Part shown: positions 1-6,117 of the stretch, piece after piece
Numbering within the stretch: position 1 is the first letter of the stretch
Layout: every line of letters begins with the position of its first letter
From: Halobacteriovoraceae bacterium
Lineage (GTDB): Bacteria > Bdellovibrionota > Bacteriovoracia > Bacteriovoracales > Bacteriovoracaceae
NCBI GenBank assembly: GCA_018663815.1
Contig: JABJPQ010000378.1
Coordinates: 1 to 6,708 of the forward strand
DNA length: 6,708 nt
Direction of reading: 5' to 3'
Program-made: the position numbers and the translations under genes
Notes under the pieces: generated by a model
The model's input: the letters and a program-made list of their open reading frames with translations, nothing else
Databases searched by the model: none
What the model was told of the DNA's origin: nothing

Positions 1-1407
1 ACTGGTTTTAACTTTCTAGAAAGTATAAATACTTTTTTTAGTCTTGATTTAACCAATCTAAAAGTACGCTATGCTTATTTTTGCAAAGTTATTCATAACG
101 AACATGTACTTGATGAGATTATTTTAACTTATTTTAAAGGACCTAACTCTTATACTGGTGAAGACGTTCTTGAGTTATCTGTTCATGGTAATATTCTTAA
201 TGTTCAGCGGATCATGAATTTGTTTTTAAAAGTACACGGTATTAGTACTGCCAAACCTGGCGAATTTACCTTAAGGGCTTATAACAATAAAAAACTAAAC
301 TTATCACAAGTAGAAGGACTAGATTTACTCTTAAATGCTAATAGTATTTTTTCTCTTGATCAGGGCTATTCTCTTTTAAGCGGTAAGATGCAAGATCAGT
401 TTAAATTACTTGCACAAGATTTTATTCAACATAAGTCTGCTCTTGAATTTGCCTTCGACTTTCTAGAAGACGTTGGTGAGAAAGGTTTTAATAAACTATT
501 TTCCGAATCATTTAAAAAACTTGATTTTTCTATTTCTAAACTTTATCAACGTGCAAGTAATGAGTCTTTTAATTTGATTAAGCCTGAAGTTATTATTTAT
601 GGCCTTCCAAATGCTGGTAAGAGCACTTTATTTAACTCTTTACTGGGTGAGAGTAGGGCGATTGTCTCCAGCACTGCAGGTACTACGAGAGATTATCTAT
701 GTGAAGACATATCCATTGGTGAAACAATCTTTTCCTTGATTGATACAGCGGGGATTAGAGTCTCTGATGATGAAATAGAGTCGTGTGGTATAGAAAGAGC
801 TCTTGGTTTAGCTAAAAACGCTTTTTTTAATATATTACTTGTAAATCCTTTTGAGTTTGATGGTGAGTTTTATAAAAAGCTAATTGATATAAAATTTGAT
901 TTAATTTTGGTTTCTCATGCAGACAAGATTGACTTCAACAAAGTCAAGCAATGTGCCCTATTACAGCTGGAAGAGCTTGGGTTTGATTTAGCTGGTCCTA
1001 TAGAACCAACAAAAGCTGGTCCTATAGAACCAACAAAAACTGGTCCTATAGAACCAATAAGATCTGGTCCTATAGAACCAACAAGAACTGGTCCTATAGA
1101 ACCAATATTTGTTAGCCTGATTGATCCAAATTTTGATATTTCTGAAGTTTTACATCCTCATGTCCTCTTTAAATACCAGAAATTATTGTCATTTGATCCT
1201 GTTTTAGTTGAGCGTCACTCTGCGTCAATTAAAGCAATTCATAATTCTTTTCAAGAGTACAAACTTCTTGTTGAGGCCGAGCAGGATATGGCCATAACGG
1301 CTTCGGAATTAAATATAGTGGGTCATTGTATTTCTGAGTTAATTGGTATAGTTTCACCGAATGATGTTTTGCGTAATATTTTTAAGAATTTCTGTATAGG
1401 AAAGTAG
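1..1407 (+). CDS. mnmE: tRNA modification GTPase MnmE (TrmE), 5'-truncated by the window edge
   Basis: MnmE is a cytoplasmic GTPase that works with MnmG to place a (carboxymethyl)aminomethyl group on U34 of tRNAs. The reading frame is open from base 1, so the ATG at 214 is internal and the true start is off-window. By comparison with E. coli MnmE (454 residues), about 24 residues are missing. The N-terminal formyl-tetrahydrofolate-binding domain shows SYTGEDV (148-168) and PGEFTLRA. The G domain shows G1 GLPNAGKST (601-627), GTTRD, DTAG (742-753), and a Glu (778-780) aligning with catalytic E282 of E. coli. The C-terminus ends in the hallmark FCIGK (1390-1404), containing the conserved Cys. 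Two features are odd: G4 reads DKID (922-933) instead of NKxD, and a 39-residue repeat array sits between G4 and the G5 region (around 1111-1119). Without the array the estimated length matches the family. The stop is just upstream of mnmG. Confidence 0.96.
   Translation, partial: TGFNFLESINTFFSLDLTNLKVRYAYFCKVIHNEHVLDEIILTYFKGPNSYTGEDVLELSVHGNILNVQRIMNLFLKVHGISTAKPGEFTLRAYNNKKLNLSQVEGLDLLLNANSIFSLDQGYSLLSGKMQDQFKLLAQDFIQHKSALEFAFDFLEDVGEKGFNKLFSESFKKLDFSISKLYQRASNESFNLIKPEVIIYGLPNAGKSTLFNSLLGESRAIVSSTAGTTRDYLCEDISIGETIFSLIDTAGIRVSDDEIESCGIERALGLAKNAFFNILLVNPFEFDGEFYKKLIDIKFDLILVSHADKIDFNKVKQCALLQLEELGFDLAGPIEPTKAGPIEPTKTGPIEPIRSGPIEPTRTGPIEPIFVSLIDPNFDISEVLHPHVLFKYQKLLSFDPVLVERHSASIKAIHNSFQEYKLLVEAEQDMAITASELNIVGHCISELIGIVSPNDVLRNIFKNFCIGK
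991..1107 (+). repeat. 24-bp in-frame tandem repeat array (about 4.9 units) within mnmE
   Basis: Five consecutive units encode GPIEPTKA, GPIEPTKT, GPIEPIRS, GPIEPTRT and a final partial GPIEPI. The 24-bp period keeps the mnmE frame, so gain or loss of a unit would not break the protein. The array lies between the G4 motif and the last strand/G5 region of the GTPase domain, probably in a surface loop. The 16-bp core TGGTCCTATAGAACCA is identical in all five units (starting at 993, 1017, 1041, 1065 and 1089). All differences fall in the 8 bp between cores. The core is a near-palindrome: 14 of 16 positions match its own reverse complement. Whether it acts at protein level, at DNA level, or is a neutral expansion cannot be told from the sequence alone. 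Confidence 0.97.
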
Positions 1408-1414
1408 GGATTTG

Positions 1415-3244
1415 ATGTTCGATATCGTTATTATTGGTGGTGGACATGCAGGCGTAGAGGCTGCATACATGGCTTCACAGTTTAATTTGAAGATTGCAAT
1501 TATAACGTTACCCAATGTTGGAATTGCTTCTGCTCCGTGTAATCCTTCCATTGGTGGTGTTGGGAAAGGGCAGGTTGTTCGGGAAATTGATTGTCTTGGC
1601 GGCATTATGGGTAAGCTTGCAGACTTGGCCGGTATACAATTTAGAACATTAAATGAATCTAAGGGGTACGCTGTTCAATCTACCAGGGTTCAAATTGATA
1701 AAGTTAGATATTCCATCAATGCAGAGGAGCAGCTTTCAAAAATTAAAAATATTTTTATCATTAAGGAAGAAGTTTTAGGTATATCTGGGTCTGATGATAT
1801 GTATTCAGTCAGAACGACATGTTCTACGTGGAACACAAAAAAAATAATTATCACTATCGGAACATTTCTTTCTGGCAAGATGCATACAGGGTTGGAGCAA
1901 ACGATAGGAGGTAGAGAGGGTGTTTCTCATACCGATACACTGAGCGATTTTTTTCGAGATATAAAGATGGTCGCAGGTCGTTTTAAGACCGGAACACCTG
2001 CTCGAATTAACAAACAAAGTATTGAATACAGTTTACTAGAAGAGCAGAGGAGCGATTCGCATGTTGAGTCTTTTCATGTTCTACATGGAACAAATGAACG
2101 ATTTTTAGAGCAAAAATCTTGTTATTTGACATACACTAATAGTGAGACGATGAGAATTATTCGAGATAATAAAGAAAGATCTCCACTTTTTAATGGTCAA
2201 ATAGATGGTGTCGGAGCAAGGTATTGCCCAAGCATAGAAGATAAAGCATACAGGTATCCAGATAAAGATATCCACCATGTGTTTATAGAACCTGAAAGTC
2301 ATGAACTAAATACTGTTTATCCAAGTGGAATTAGTACTTCTTTACCAAGGGATATTCAAGATCAGGTGCTCTCGTCTATTGCAGGTCTTAAAAAGTCGAA
2401 AATTGAAGTTTATGGATATGCCGTAGAGTACGATGTTATAGACACGACAAGACTTGGTAGAACTCTTGAGCATAAAGATAAAAAAGGCTTATATTTTGCC
2501 GGACAAGTCAATGGAACCTCTGGCTATGAGGAAGCAGCTGGGCAGGGGTTGGTCGCTGGTATAAATGCGGCATTAAGTAATATCGGTAAAAAAGAATTTA
2601 TTTTGGATAGAGATGAGTCATATATTGGAGTTATGATAGAGGATTTAGTTTCAAATATAAGGGATGAACCGTATAGGCTCTTTACGGCAAGGTGTGAAAA
2701 CAGGCTTTACATTAGGGAAGACAATGCTTTACTGAGAATGTATCCATACAGAAAATCCCTTGGCCTTGCTATGAATATCGATAATTATGGTGCAAACTAT
2801 GTTAAAGCATTTAAACTTTACTTAAACATTATTACGAGTACCTACTTATCAACGGGCCATAAATTTTTACTAGATAACAAAATAAATGTTCTACGTAGAA
2901 CATCGCTGGCTGAAATTCTTAAGCAATCGAGTTTGGAGCCAATTATAACACTTGAGAAATATTTTAATTATGTGGGAATTGATTGCGACTTAAGGCTAGT
3001 AAGAACATTAGCAGTAACAATGAAATATGACGGGTACATTGCTAAGGCGAATAGCCATCTTGAGAAGCTAAATAAATTAAACAAGCATAAAATTAACTGG
3101 GAGGACTTAATGGCCTCAGAAAATATATCTTTTGAATGCAAACAAAGAATAGAAAGAATAAAGCCTGAAACATTTGGTCAAATAAAACTAATGGAAGGCA
3201 TAAGACCAGCAAGCTTAGCCGCAATAGCAGGAACACTACTATAG
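1415..3244 (+). CDS. mnmG: tRNA uridine-5-carboxymethylaminomethyl modification enzyme MnmG (GidA)
   Basis: MnmG is the FAD- and NADH-dependent partner of MnmE in U34 modification of tRNA. This copy has 609 residues (E. coli 629). It shows the FAD-binding GGGHAG near residues 8-13 and CNPSIGG at 42-48, where C42 aligns with E. coli C47. It also shows the REIDCLGG, GTFLSGK, FKTGTPAR and RYCPSIEDK motifs, where C271 aligns with E. coli C277. FAGQVNGTSGYEEAAGQG and a C-terminal MnmE/tRNA-binding region ending in GIRPASLAAI follow. I chose ATG at 1415 over TTG at 1412 because AGGGA (1406-1410) and AGGAAAG (1398-1404) sit upstream of it, and the result begins MFDIVIIGGG as usual for the family. 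It starts 7 bases after the mnmE stop and its last base overlaps the rsmG GTG. Three parS-like palindromes lie inside the gene. Confidence 0.96.
   Translation: MFDIVIIGGGHAGVEAAYMASQFNLKIAIITLPNVGIASAPCNPSIGGVGKGQVVREIDCLGGIMGKLADLAGIQFRTLNESKGYAVQSTRVQIDKVRYSINAEEQLSKIKNIFIIKEEVLGISGSDDMYSVRTTCSTWNTKKIIITIGTFLSGKMHTGLEQTIGGREGVSHTDTLSDFFRDIKMVAGRFKTGTPARINKQSIEYSLLEEQRSDSHVESFHVLHGTNERFLEQKSCYLTYTNSETMRIIRDNKERSPLFNGQIDGVGARYCPSIEDKAYRYPDKDIHHVFIEPESHELNTVYPSGISTSLPRDIQDQVLSSIAGLKKSKIEVYGYAVEYDVIDTTRLGRTLEHKDKKGLYFAGQVNGTSGYEEAAGQGLVAGINAALSNIGKKEFILDRDESYIGVMIEDLVSNIRDEPYRLFTARCENRLYIREDNALLRMYPYRKSLGLAMNIDNYGANYVKAFKLYLNIITSTYLSTGHKFLLDNKINVLRRTSLAEILKQSSLEPIITLEKYFNYVGIDCDLRLVRTLAVTMKYDGYIAKANSHLEKLNKLNKHKINWEDLMASENISFECKQRIERIKPETFGQIKLMEGIRPASLAAIAGTLL
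1820..1835. promoter_or_regulatory. candidate parS centromere site 1 (ParB-binding)
   Basis: The sequence TGTTCTACGTGGAACA differs at one base (position 6, T for C) from TGTTCCACGTGGAACA, a known variant of bacterial chromosomal parS. It differs at three bases from the common TGTTTCACGTGAAACA. It begins on a first codon position of mnmG and encodes CSTWNT in a stretch that is poorly conserved in the family. It is about 2.1 kb upstream of parA. ParB binding here is inferred from the motif and from the neighbouring parAB genes. Confidence 0.8.
2077..2092. promoter_or_regulatory. candidate parS centromere site 2 (weaker match)
   Basis: The sequence TGTTCTACATGGAACA differs from site 1 only at position 9 (A for G). 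That base breaks the central ACGT, making this the least symmetric of the three copies and possibly a weaker ParB site. It lies in a different codon frame of mnmG from site 1, covering the codons for VLHGT. The shared motif is therefore not explained by a shared peptide between these two copies. Confidence 0.6.
2887..2902. promoter_or_regulatory. candidate parS centromere site 3 (perfect palindrome)
   Basis: The sequence TGTTCTACGTAGAACA is a perfect 16-bp palindrome, and the symmetry extends one base on each side (2886-2903). It differs from site 1 only at position 11 (A for G). The A pairs symmetrically with the T at position 6, so the unusual base is compensated on the other arm. The site lies in the mnmG codons for VLRRT, about 1.0 kb upstream of parA. 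Confidence 0.78.
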
Positions 3245-3891
3245 TGAAGGAATTTACAAGAAAGTACTTTGAATTGTTGAATAATGAATACAAAGGAATA
3301 AACCTTACTAGAATAAATGACTATAGCGAGTTTGAACTAAAGCAAATTAAAGACTCTGTGGCGCCAACTGAGCAATCTGAAGTTTTTAAAAATTCAATTA
3401 TAAAAAACATGTTAGTTGTTGATGTGGGTTTTGGGGGCGGCTTTCCAGTACTTCCCCTAGCTTTTACGTATAAGGAAGTGAAGTTTATAGGTGTTGAGAC
3501 GAGAGCAAAAAAAGTTAAAGTGGTTGGTGAGATATCTAATAAGCTTGGTATTAAAAACGTTAACTTAGTTCATACAAGAATTGAGAATATTTTAATTGAT
3601 TTGCCATGTACAATAACTCTTAAAGCGGTAGGAAAAGTTGCAGACTTTTTATCTAAAATAAACGCAAACCAACAGGTACAAGTATTTTTCTATAAAGGTC
3701 CAAATTTTTACTCCCTAGAAAAAGAACAAATAGATTTAGCCCTAGAGGGGTGGGACATAATTGAAGAAATTGAAATAAACCTACCAGGAGTCGATAAAAG
3801 ATATTTAATAGGCTTTCAAAATAAAAACTTACTCTCTAAAAGTACAAATAAACAATTAAAGAATCTTGTCAAACTAAGTGACTTAACTTAG
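3244..3891 (+). CDS. rsmG: 16S rRNA (guanine-N7) methyltransferase RsmG (GidB), divergent
   Basis: RsmG uses S-adenosylmethionine to methylate N7 of G527 (E. coli numbering) in 16S rRNA. This copy has 215 residues (E. coli 207). It shows the N-terminal INLTRI near residues 19-24 and a DS at 37-38. The SAM-binding loop DVGFGGGFPVLP at 60-71 corresponds to the family DvGsGaGfPGiP. A KK pair at 89-90 occupies the usual KR position, and a late YKG stands for lKG. Several usually conserved residues differ, notably V69 where Gly is usual and K127 where the Arg of the SRA motif is usual. The start is GTG, overlapping the last base of the mnmG stop, with AGGA at 3229-3232 upstream. The last 20 or so residues are Lys/Asn/Leu-rich and look like a lineage-specific tail. 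Position after mnmG strongly supports the identity. Confidence 0.88.
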   Translation: MKEFTRKYFELLNNEYKGINLTRINDYSEFELKQIKDSVAPTEQSEVFKNSIIKNMLVVDVGFGGGFPVLPLAFTYKEVKFIGVETRAKKVKVVGEISNKLGIKNVNLVHTRIENILIDLPCTITLKAVGKVADFLSKINANQQVQVFFYKGPNFYSLEKEQIDLALEGWDIIEEIEINLPGVDKRYLIGFQNKNLLSKSTNKQLKNLVKLSDLT

Positions 3892-3925
3892 AAATAGAGA
3901 ATAATAATTCTATAAGGTAAATCAA

Positions 3926-4771
3926 ATGGCTAAAATAATTGCAATTGCAAATCAAAAAGGTGGAGTTGGCAAAACAACAACATCAGTCAACCTAGGTGCA
4001 TGTTTAGCAGTCGCAGAAAAAAGAACTTTATTAGTTGACCTCGATCCTCAGGGAAATGCAAGTATAGGATTAGGTTTAGACAAGGGAAGTTTTGTCAAAT
4101 CTAATATATATCATGCGGTAATTGGTGAGGAAAACATCGAAAACTGTATTTATAAATCTGAACTTCCACTTTTAGATATTTGCCCATCAGACAATAACTT
4201 GATTGGCGCGGAAGTCGAGCTAATGCAAGCTTTTGCTAGAGAAGTAAAATTGAAAAATGCATTAATGGCCGTTCAGGATAAATATGATTATATAATTATA
4301 GACTGTCCTCCATCTTTAAGCTTATTGACCGTTAATGGCCTGAATGCAGCCAATTCGTTCATTGTTCCTATGCAAACAGAGTATTATGCAATGGAGGGCT
4401 TAGCGCAGCTATTAAACACGGTACAGCTACTAAAGGAAAATTTAAATCCATCATTAAGAAACGAAGGTATTCTTCTAACGATGTATGATGGTAGAAATAA
4501 TTTATCAAAGCTAGTAGCTCAAGAAATTCAAAAAACATTTCCCAAACAAACTTTTAAAACAATTATCCCAAGAAATGTTAAGCTTTCAGAGTGCCCAAGT
4601 CACGGTAAGCCAATAATTATTTACGATATTACCTCTAAGGGTTCTGAAGCCTATTTAAACTTAGCAAAAGAAATAATTTTAAGAGAAAGAGAAGAGGTTA
4701 ATGATTCATCGTTGGTCGATAAAGTTATTAACAGAGACAGACAAACAAGCTTTGAAGATCATCAACTGTAG
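3926..4771 (+). CDS. parA: chromosome partitioning ATPase ParA (Soj family)
   Basis: ParA is a nucleoid-binding P-loop ATPase that forms the gradient along which ParB-parS complexes move. This copy has 281 residues. It shows the deviant Walker A KGGVGKTT at residues 11-18, with signature K11 and K16. Walker A' DLDPQGN is at 38-44 and Walker B IIIDCPPS ends at 130, with D126. The C-terminal VKLSECPSHGKPI and YDITSKGSEAY motifs are typical of chromosomal Soj/ParA. There is no N-terminal helix-turn-helix, as expected for a chromosomal rather than an F/P1-type ParA. A charged tail of about 30 residues follows the conserved domain. The AAGG at 3914-3917 is a well-spaced ribosome binding site. Only 34 bases separate it from rsmG, so read-through from upstream is likely. 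Confidence 0.96.
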   Translation: MAKIIAIANQKGGVGKTTTSVNLGACLAVAEKRTLLVDLDPQGNASIGLGLDKGSFVKSNIYHAVIGEENIENCIYKSELPLLDICPSDNNLIGAEVELMQAFAREVKLKNALMAVQDKYDYIIIDCPPSLSLLTVNGLNAANSFIVPMQTEYYAMEGLAQLLNTVQLLKENLNPSLRNEGILLTMYDGRNNLSKLVAQEIQKTFPKQTFKTIIPRNVKLSECPSHGKPIIIYDITSKGSEAYLNLAKEIILREREEVNDSSLVDKVINRDRQTSFEDHQL

Positions 4772-4783
4772 AGAGAGAGATTT

Positions 4784-5671
4784 ATGAGTAAATCAAAATT
4801 AGCTTTAGGCAAAGGCATGAGCGCGCTACTTTCAAATAGCTCAACAGCCTCTAACCTAACAATGAAAGATACCTTGAAAGAAAGTCCTAAACTCAATGAG
4901 GGACCAACAATGGTTCCAATTGAAAAAATAAAAGCAAGTAAAGATCAGCCAAGAAAAATATTTAAAGATAAAGAGTTACTAGAATTAAGTAATTCAATAA
5001 AAGAAATAGGGCTAATTCAGCCAATATCAGTTTATCAGGAAGATAAAAATTTTATTATTATCGCCGGAGAAAGAAGATATAGAGCGTCTAAACTTGCGGG
5101 CTTAAAGCATATTCCGGTTATCATTAAGAAAGCGACGAAAAAAGAAACGCTTGTCATGGCCATTGTTGAAAACGTTCAAAGAAGTGACCTAAACTGCGTT
5201 GAAGAGGCATTGGCTTATTATCAGCTAATGAACGAATTTAGCTTAACTCAAGAGGAAGTCGCGAAAAAGATTGGTAAGGAAAGATCAACAATTGCAAATT
5301 TTTTGAGAATATTAAAACTTCCACGAGAGGTCGTTAAGCAATTGCAAAAAGAAGAGCTAAGTTTTGGACATGCAAAGGTATTAGCCGCACTTAAAGATGA
5401 TGAATTTATAAAAAGAATTGCACGAATGGCCATTGATCAAAGTATGTCAGTAAGAGAATTAGAAAAAACAATTAAAATCAATAAAAAGTCTAAGCCAACG
5501 GCAAAAAATAAATTTTTTGATGACCAATTAGATGCAATAAAACAAAAACTAGAAGCCAGAACTGGATATCACTTTGATTTAAAGACAAAAAATAATGGTT
5601 CAGGTACAATAACTATTAAGTTTAGCAATGAAGCTGAATTTAATGATATATTCGATTATCTTGCTAAATAA
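4784..5671 (+). CDS. parB: chromosome partitioning protein ParB (CTP-dependent parS clamp)
   Basis: ParB binds parS, loads as a CTP-dependent sliding clamp and stimulates ParA. This copy has 295 residues. The N-terminal LALGKGMSALL (6-16) is the ParA-stimulating motif, followed by a linker rich in Ser, Thr and Lys. The CTP-binding domain begins near residue 43 and shows QPR (55-57), GERRYRA (95-101) and ENVQR (129-133). A helix-turn-helix runs from about 155 to 175 (LTQEEVAKKIGKERSTIANF), with SFGHAKVLAAL after it. A Lys-rich linker leads to a C-terminal dimerisation domain. It starts 12 bases after parA. The spacer contains five GA dinucleotides (4771-4780), a weak purine-rich ribosome binding site. 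The three parS-like sites upstream in mnmG are its probable targets. Confidence 0.96.
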   Translation: MSKSKLALGKGMSALLSNSSTASNLTMKDTLKESPKLNEGPTMVPIEKIKASKDQPRKIFKDKELLELSNSIKEIGLIQPISVYQEDKNFIIIAGERRYRASKLAGLKHIPVIIKKATKKETLVMAIVENVQRSDLNCVEEALAYYQLMNEFSLTQEEVAKKIGKERSTIANFLRILKLPREVVKQLQKEELSFGHAKVLAALKDDEFIKRIARMAIDQSMSVRELEKTIKINKKSKPTAKNKFFDDQLDAIKQKLEARTGYHFDLKTKNNGSGTITIKFSNEAEFNDIFDYLAK

Positions 5672-5676
5672 CTAGC

Positions 5677-5698
5677 TAAAGATCATGGGAGATCTTTA
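5677..5698 (+). promoter_or_regulatory. 8-bp hairpin enclosing the bactofilin ribosome binding site
   Basis: The arms TAAAGATC (5677-5684) and GATCTTTA (5691-5698) are perfectly complementary around the 6-base loop ATGGGA. The loop holds GGGA, the only plausible Shine-Dalgarno sequence for the ATG at 5699. The hairpin fills nearly the whole parB-bactofilin spacer. It has no T-tract, so it is not a terminator. It could present or restrict the ribosome binding site. The dyad is visible in the sequence; regulation is inference. Confidence 0.6.
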
Positions 5699-6034
5699 AT
5701 GAGTTCAAACAATCAAATCTGTGCAATTATTGAAGAAGGCTGTCGTTTCGAAGGCAATTTATCGTTTAACGGTGTTGTTCGAATTGCTGGATCTGTAACA
5801 GGAAGTATTTTTTCAAATGATACCTTAATAATTTCAGAGGGAGCCATTATTAACGCGGATATAAATGCGAATATAATATTAATCTCGGGGACAGTTAAGG
5901 GTAACTTAAAAGCAACATCCCGTGTTGAGATAAGAAAACCAGCCCGCTTCGAAGGAACGGTCACCTCACCAAGTTTAATTGTTGAAGAAGGTGTTATATT
6001 TCATGGTGTCACTAAAATGAAAGACAAAAAATAA
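5699..6034 (+). CDS. bactofilin family cytoskeletal protein
   Basis: Bactofilins are small polymer-forming proteins with a right-handed beta-helix core that assemble without nucleotide. In other bacteria they scaffold ParA/ParB, cell-wall enzymes or stalk formation. This copy has 111 residues and is nearly all core. It has the periodic pattern of short hydrophobic strands with Gly turns: FEGNLSFNGVVRIAGSVTGSI, then ISEGAIINADI, ISGTVKGNL, and GVIFHGV near the end. Short unstructured ends (a polar SSNNQ start and a Lys-rich KMKDKK tail) are typical. There is no signal peptide or membrane segment, so it is probably cytoplasmic. It lies 27 bases after parB, and a role in organising the chromosome-segregation machinery is suggested by context only. 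Confidence 0.9.
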   Translation: MSSNNQICAIIEEGCRFEGNLSFNGVVRIAGSVTGSIFSNDTLIISEGAIINADINANIILISGTVKGNLKATSRVEIRKPARFEGTVTSPSLIVEEGVIFHGVTKMKDKK

Positions 6035-6052
6035 CAGGTAAATTGCACGGTA

Positions 6053-6115
6053 GATATTCTCTTTTTTAACAAATACCTAAGAACTTGCTTGACTAAGTTG
6101 GCTTCTAAGAATATC
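6053..6115. repeat. spaced 8-bp inverted repeat in the bactofilin-atpF gap
   Basis: GATATTCT (6053-6060) and AGAATATC (6108-6115) are exact reverse complements separated by 47 bases. The right arm overlaps the candidate -10 element. An AT-rich 8-bp match over this distance can arise by chance. A transcript structure or an operator pair is possible but unproven. No GC-rich hairpin plus T-run terminator is visible in the gap. Confidence 0.35.
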
Positions 6116-6117
6116 AA
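6089..6117 (+). promoter_or_regulatory. candidate sigma70-type promoter for the ATP synthase genes
   Basis: TTGACT (6089-6094) matches the -35 consensus at 5 of 6 bases. With a 17-base spacer, TATCAA (6112-6117) matches the -10 consensus TATAAT at 4 of 6. This lies in the longest non-coding gap of the window, 40 bases before the chosen atpF start, where a promoter for a new transcription unit is expected. In AT-rich DNA such matches are common, so the call is moderate. Confidence 0.42.

Noticed and set aside
710..727. TTGGTGAAACA near 715 as a further parS site
   Set aside because: Only the right half resembles classical parS and the left arm is unrelated.
991..1107. Repeat array as a CRISPR or as additional parS sites
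   Set aside because: The units are contiguous with only 8 bp between cores, so there are no spacers. The core TGGTCCTATAGAACCA shares only the outer-arm style with the parS-like motif and differs through the centre.
214..1407. MnmE starting at the ATG at 214
   Set aside because: The frame is open from base 1 and encodes the conserved SYTGEDV region of MnmE upstream of 214, so this Met is internal.
1354..1605. Minus-strand open frame across the mnmE-mnmG junction, and other minus-strand frames inside mnmG, rsmG, parB, bactofilin and atpF
   Set aside because: They lie antisense to clearly conserved genes, show no recognisable domain, and have low-complexity or Phe/Ser/Cys-rich translations typical of shadow frames.
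1820..2902. TGTTC-N6-GAACA sites as LexA boxes
   Set aside because: The Gram-positive LexA box has the opposite arm order (GAAC-N4-GTTC) and the E. coli box is CTGT-N8-ACAG. Location inside a gene next to parAB fits parS better.
3892..3925. Separate promoter for parAB in the rsmG-parA spacer
   Set aside because: Only 34 bases are available and no convincing -35/-10 pair is visible. A promoter within the rsmG coding region cannot be excluded, but nothing stands out from the AT-rich background.
4771..4780. (GA)5 before parB as a phase-variable repeat
   Set aside because: Five dinucleotides are too short for likely slippage, and the stretch is adequately explained as a purine-rich ribosome binding site.
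5677..5698. Hairpin as a Rho-independent terminator of parAB
   Set aside because: The stem is AT-rich, there is no following T-tract, and the next gene begins immediately.
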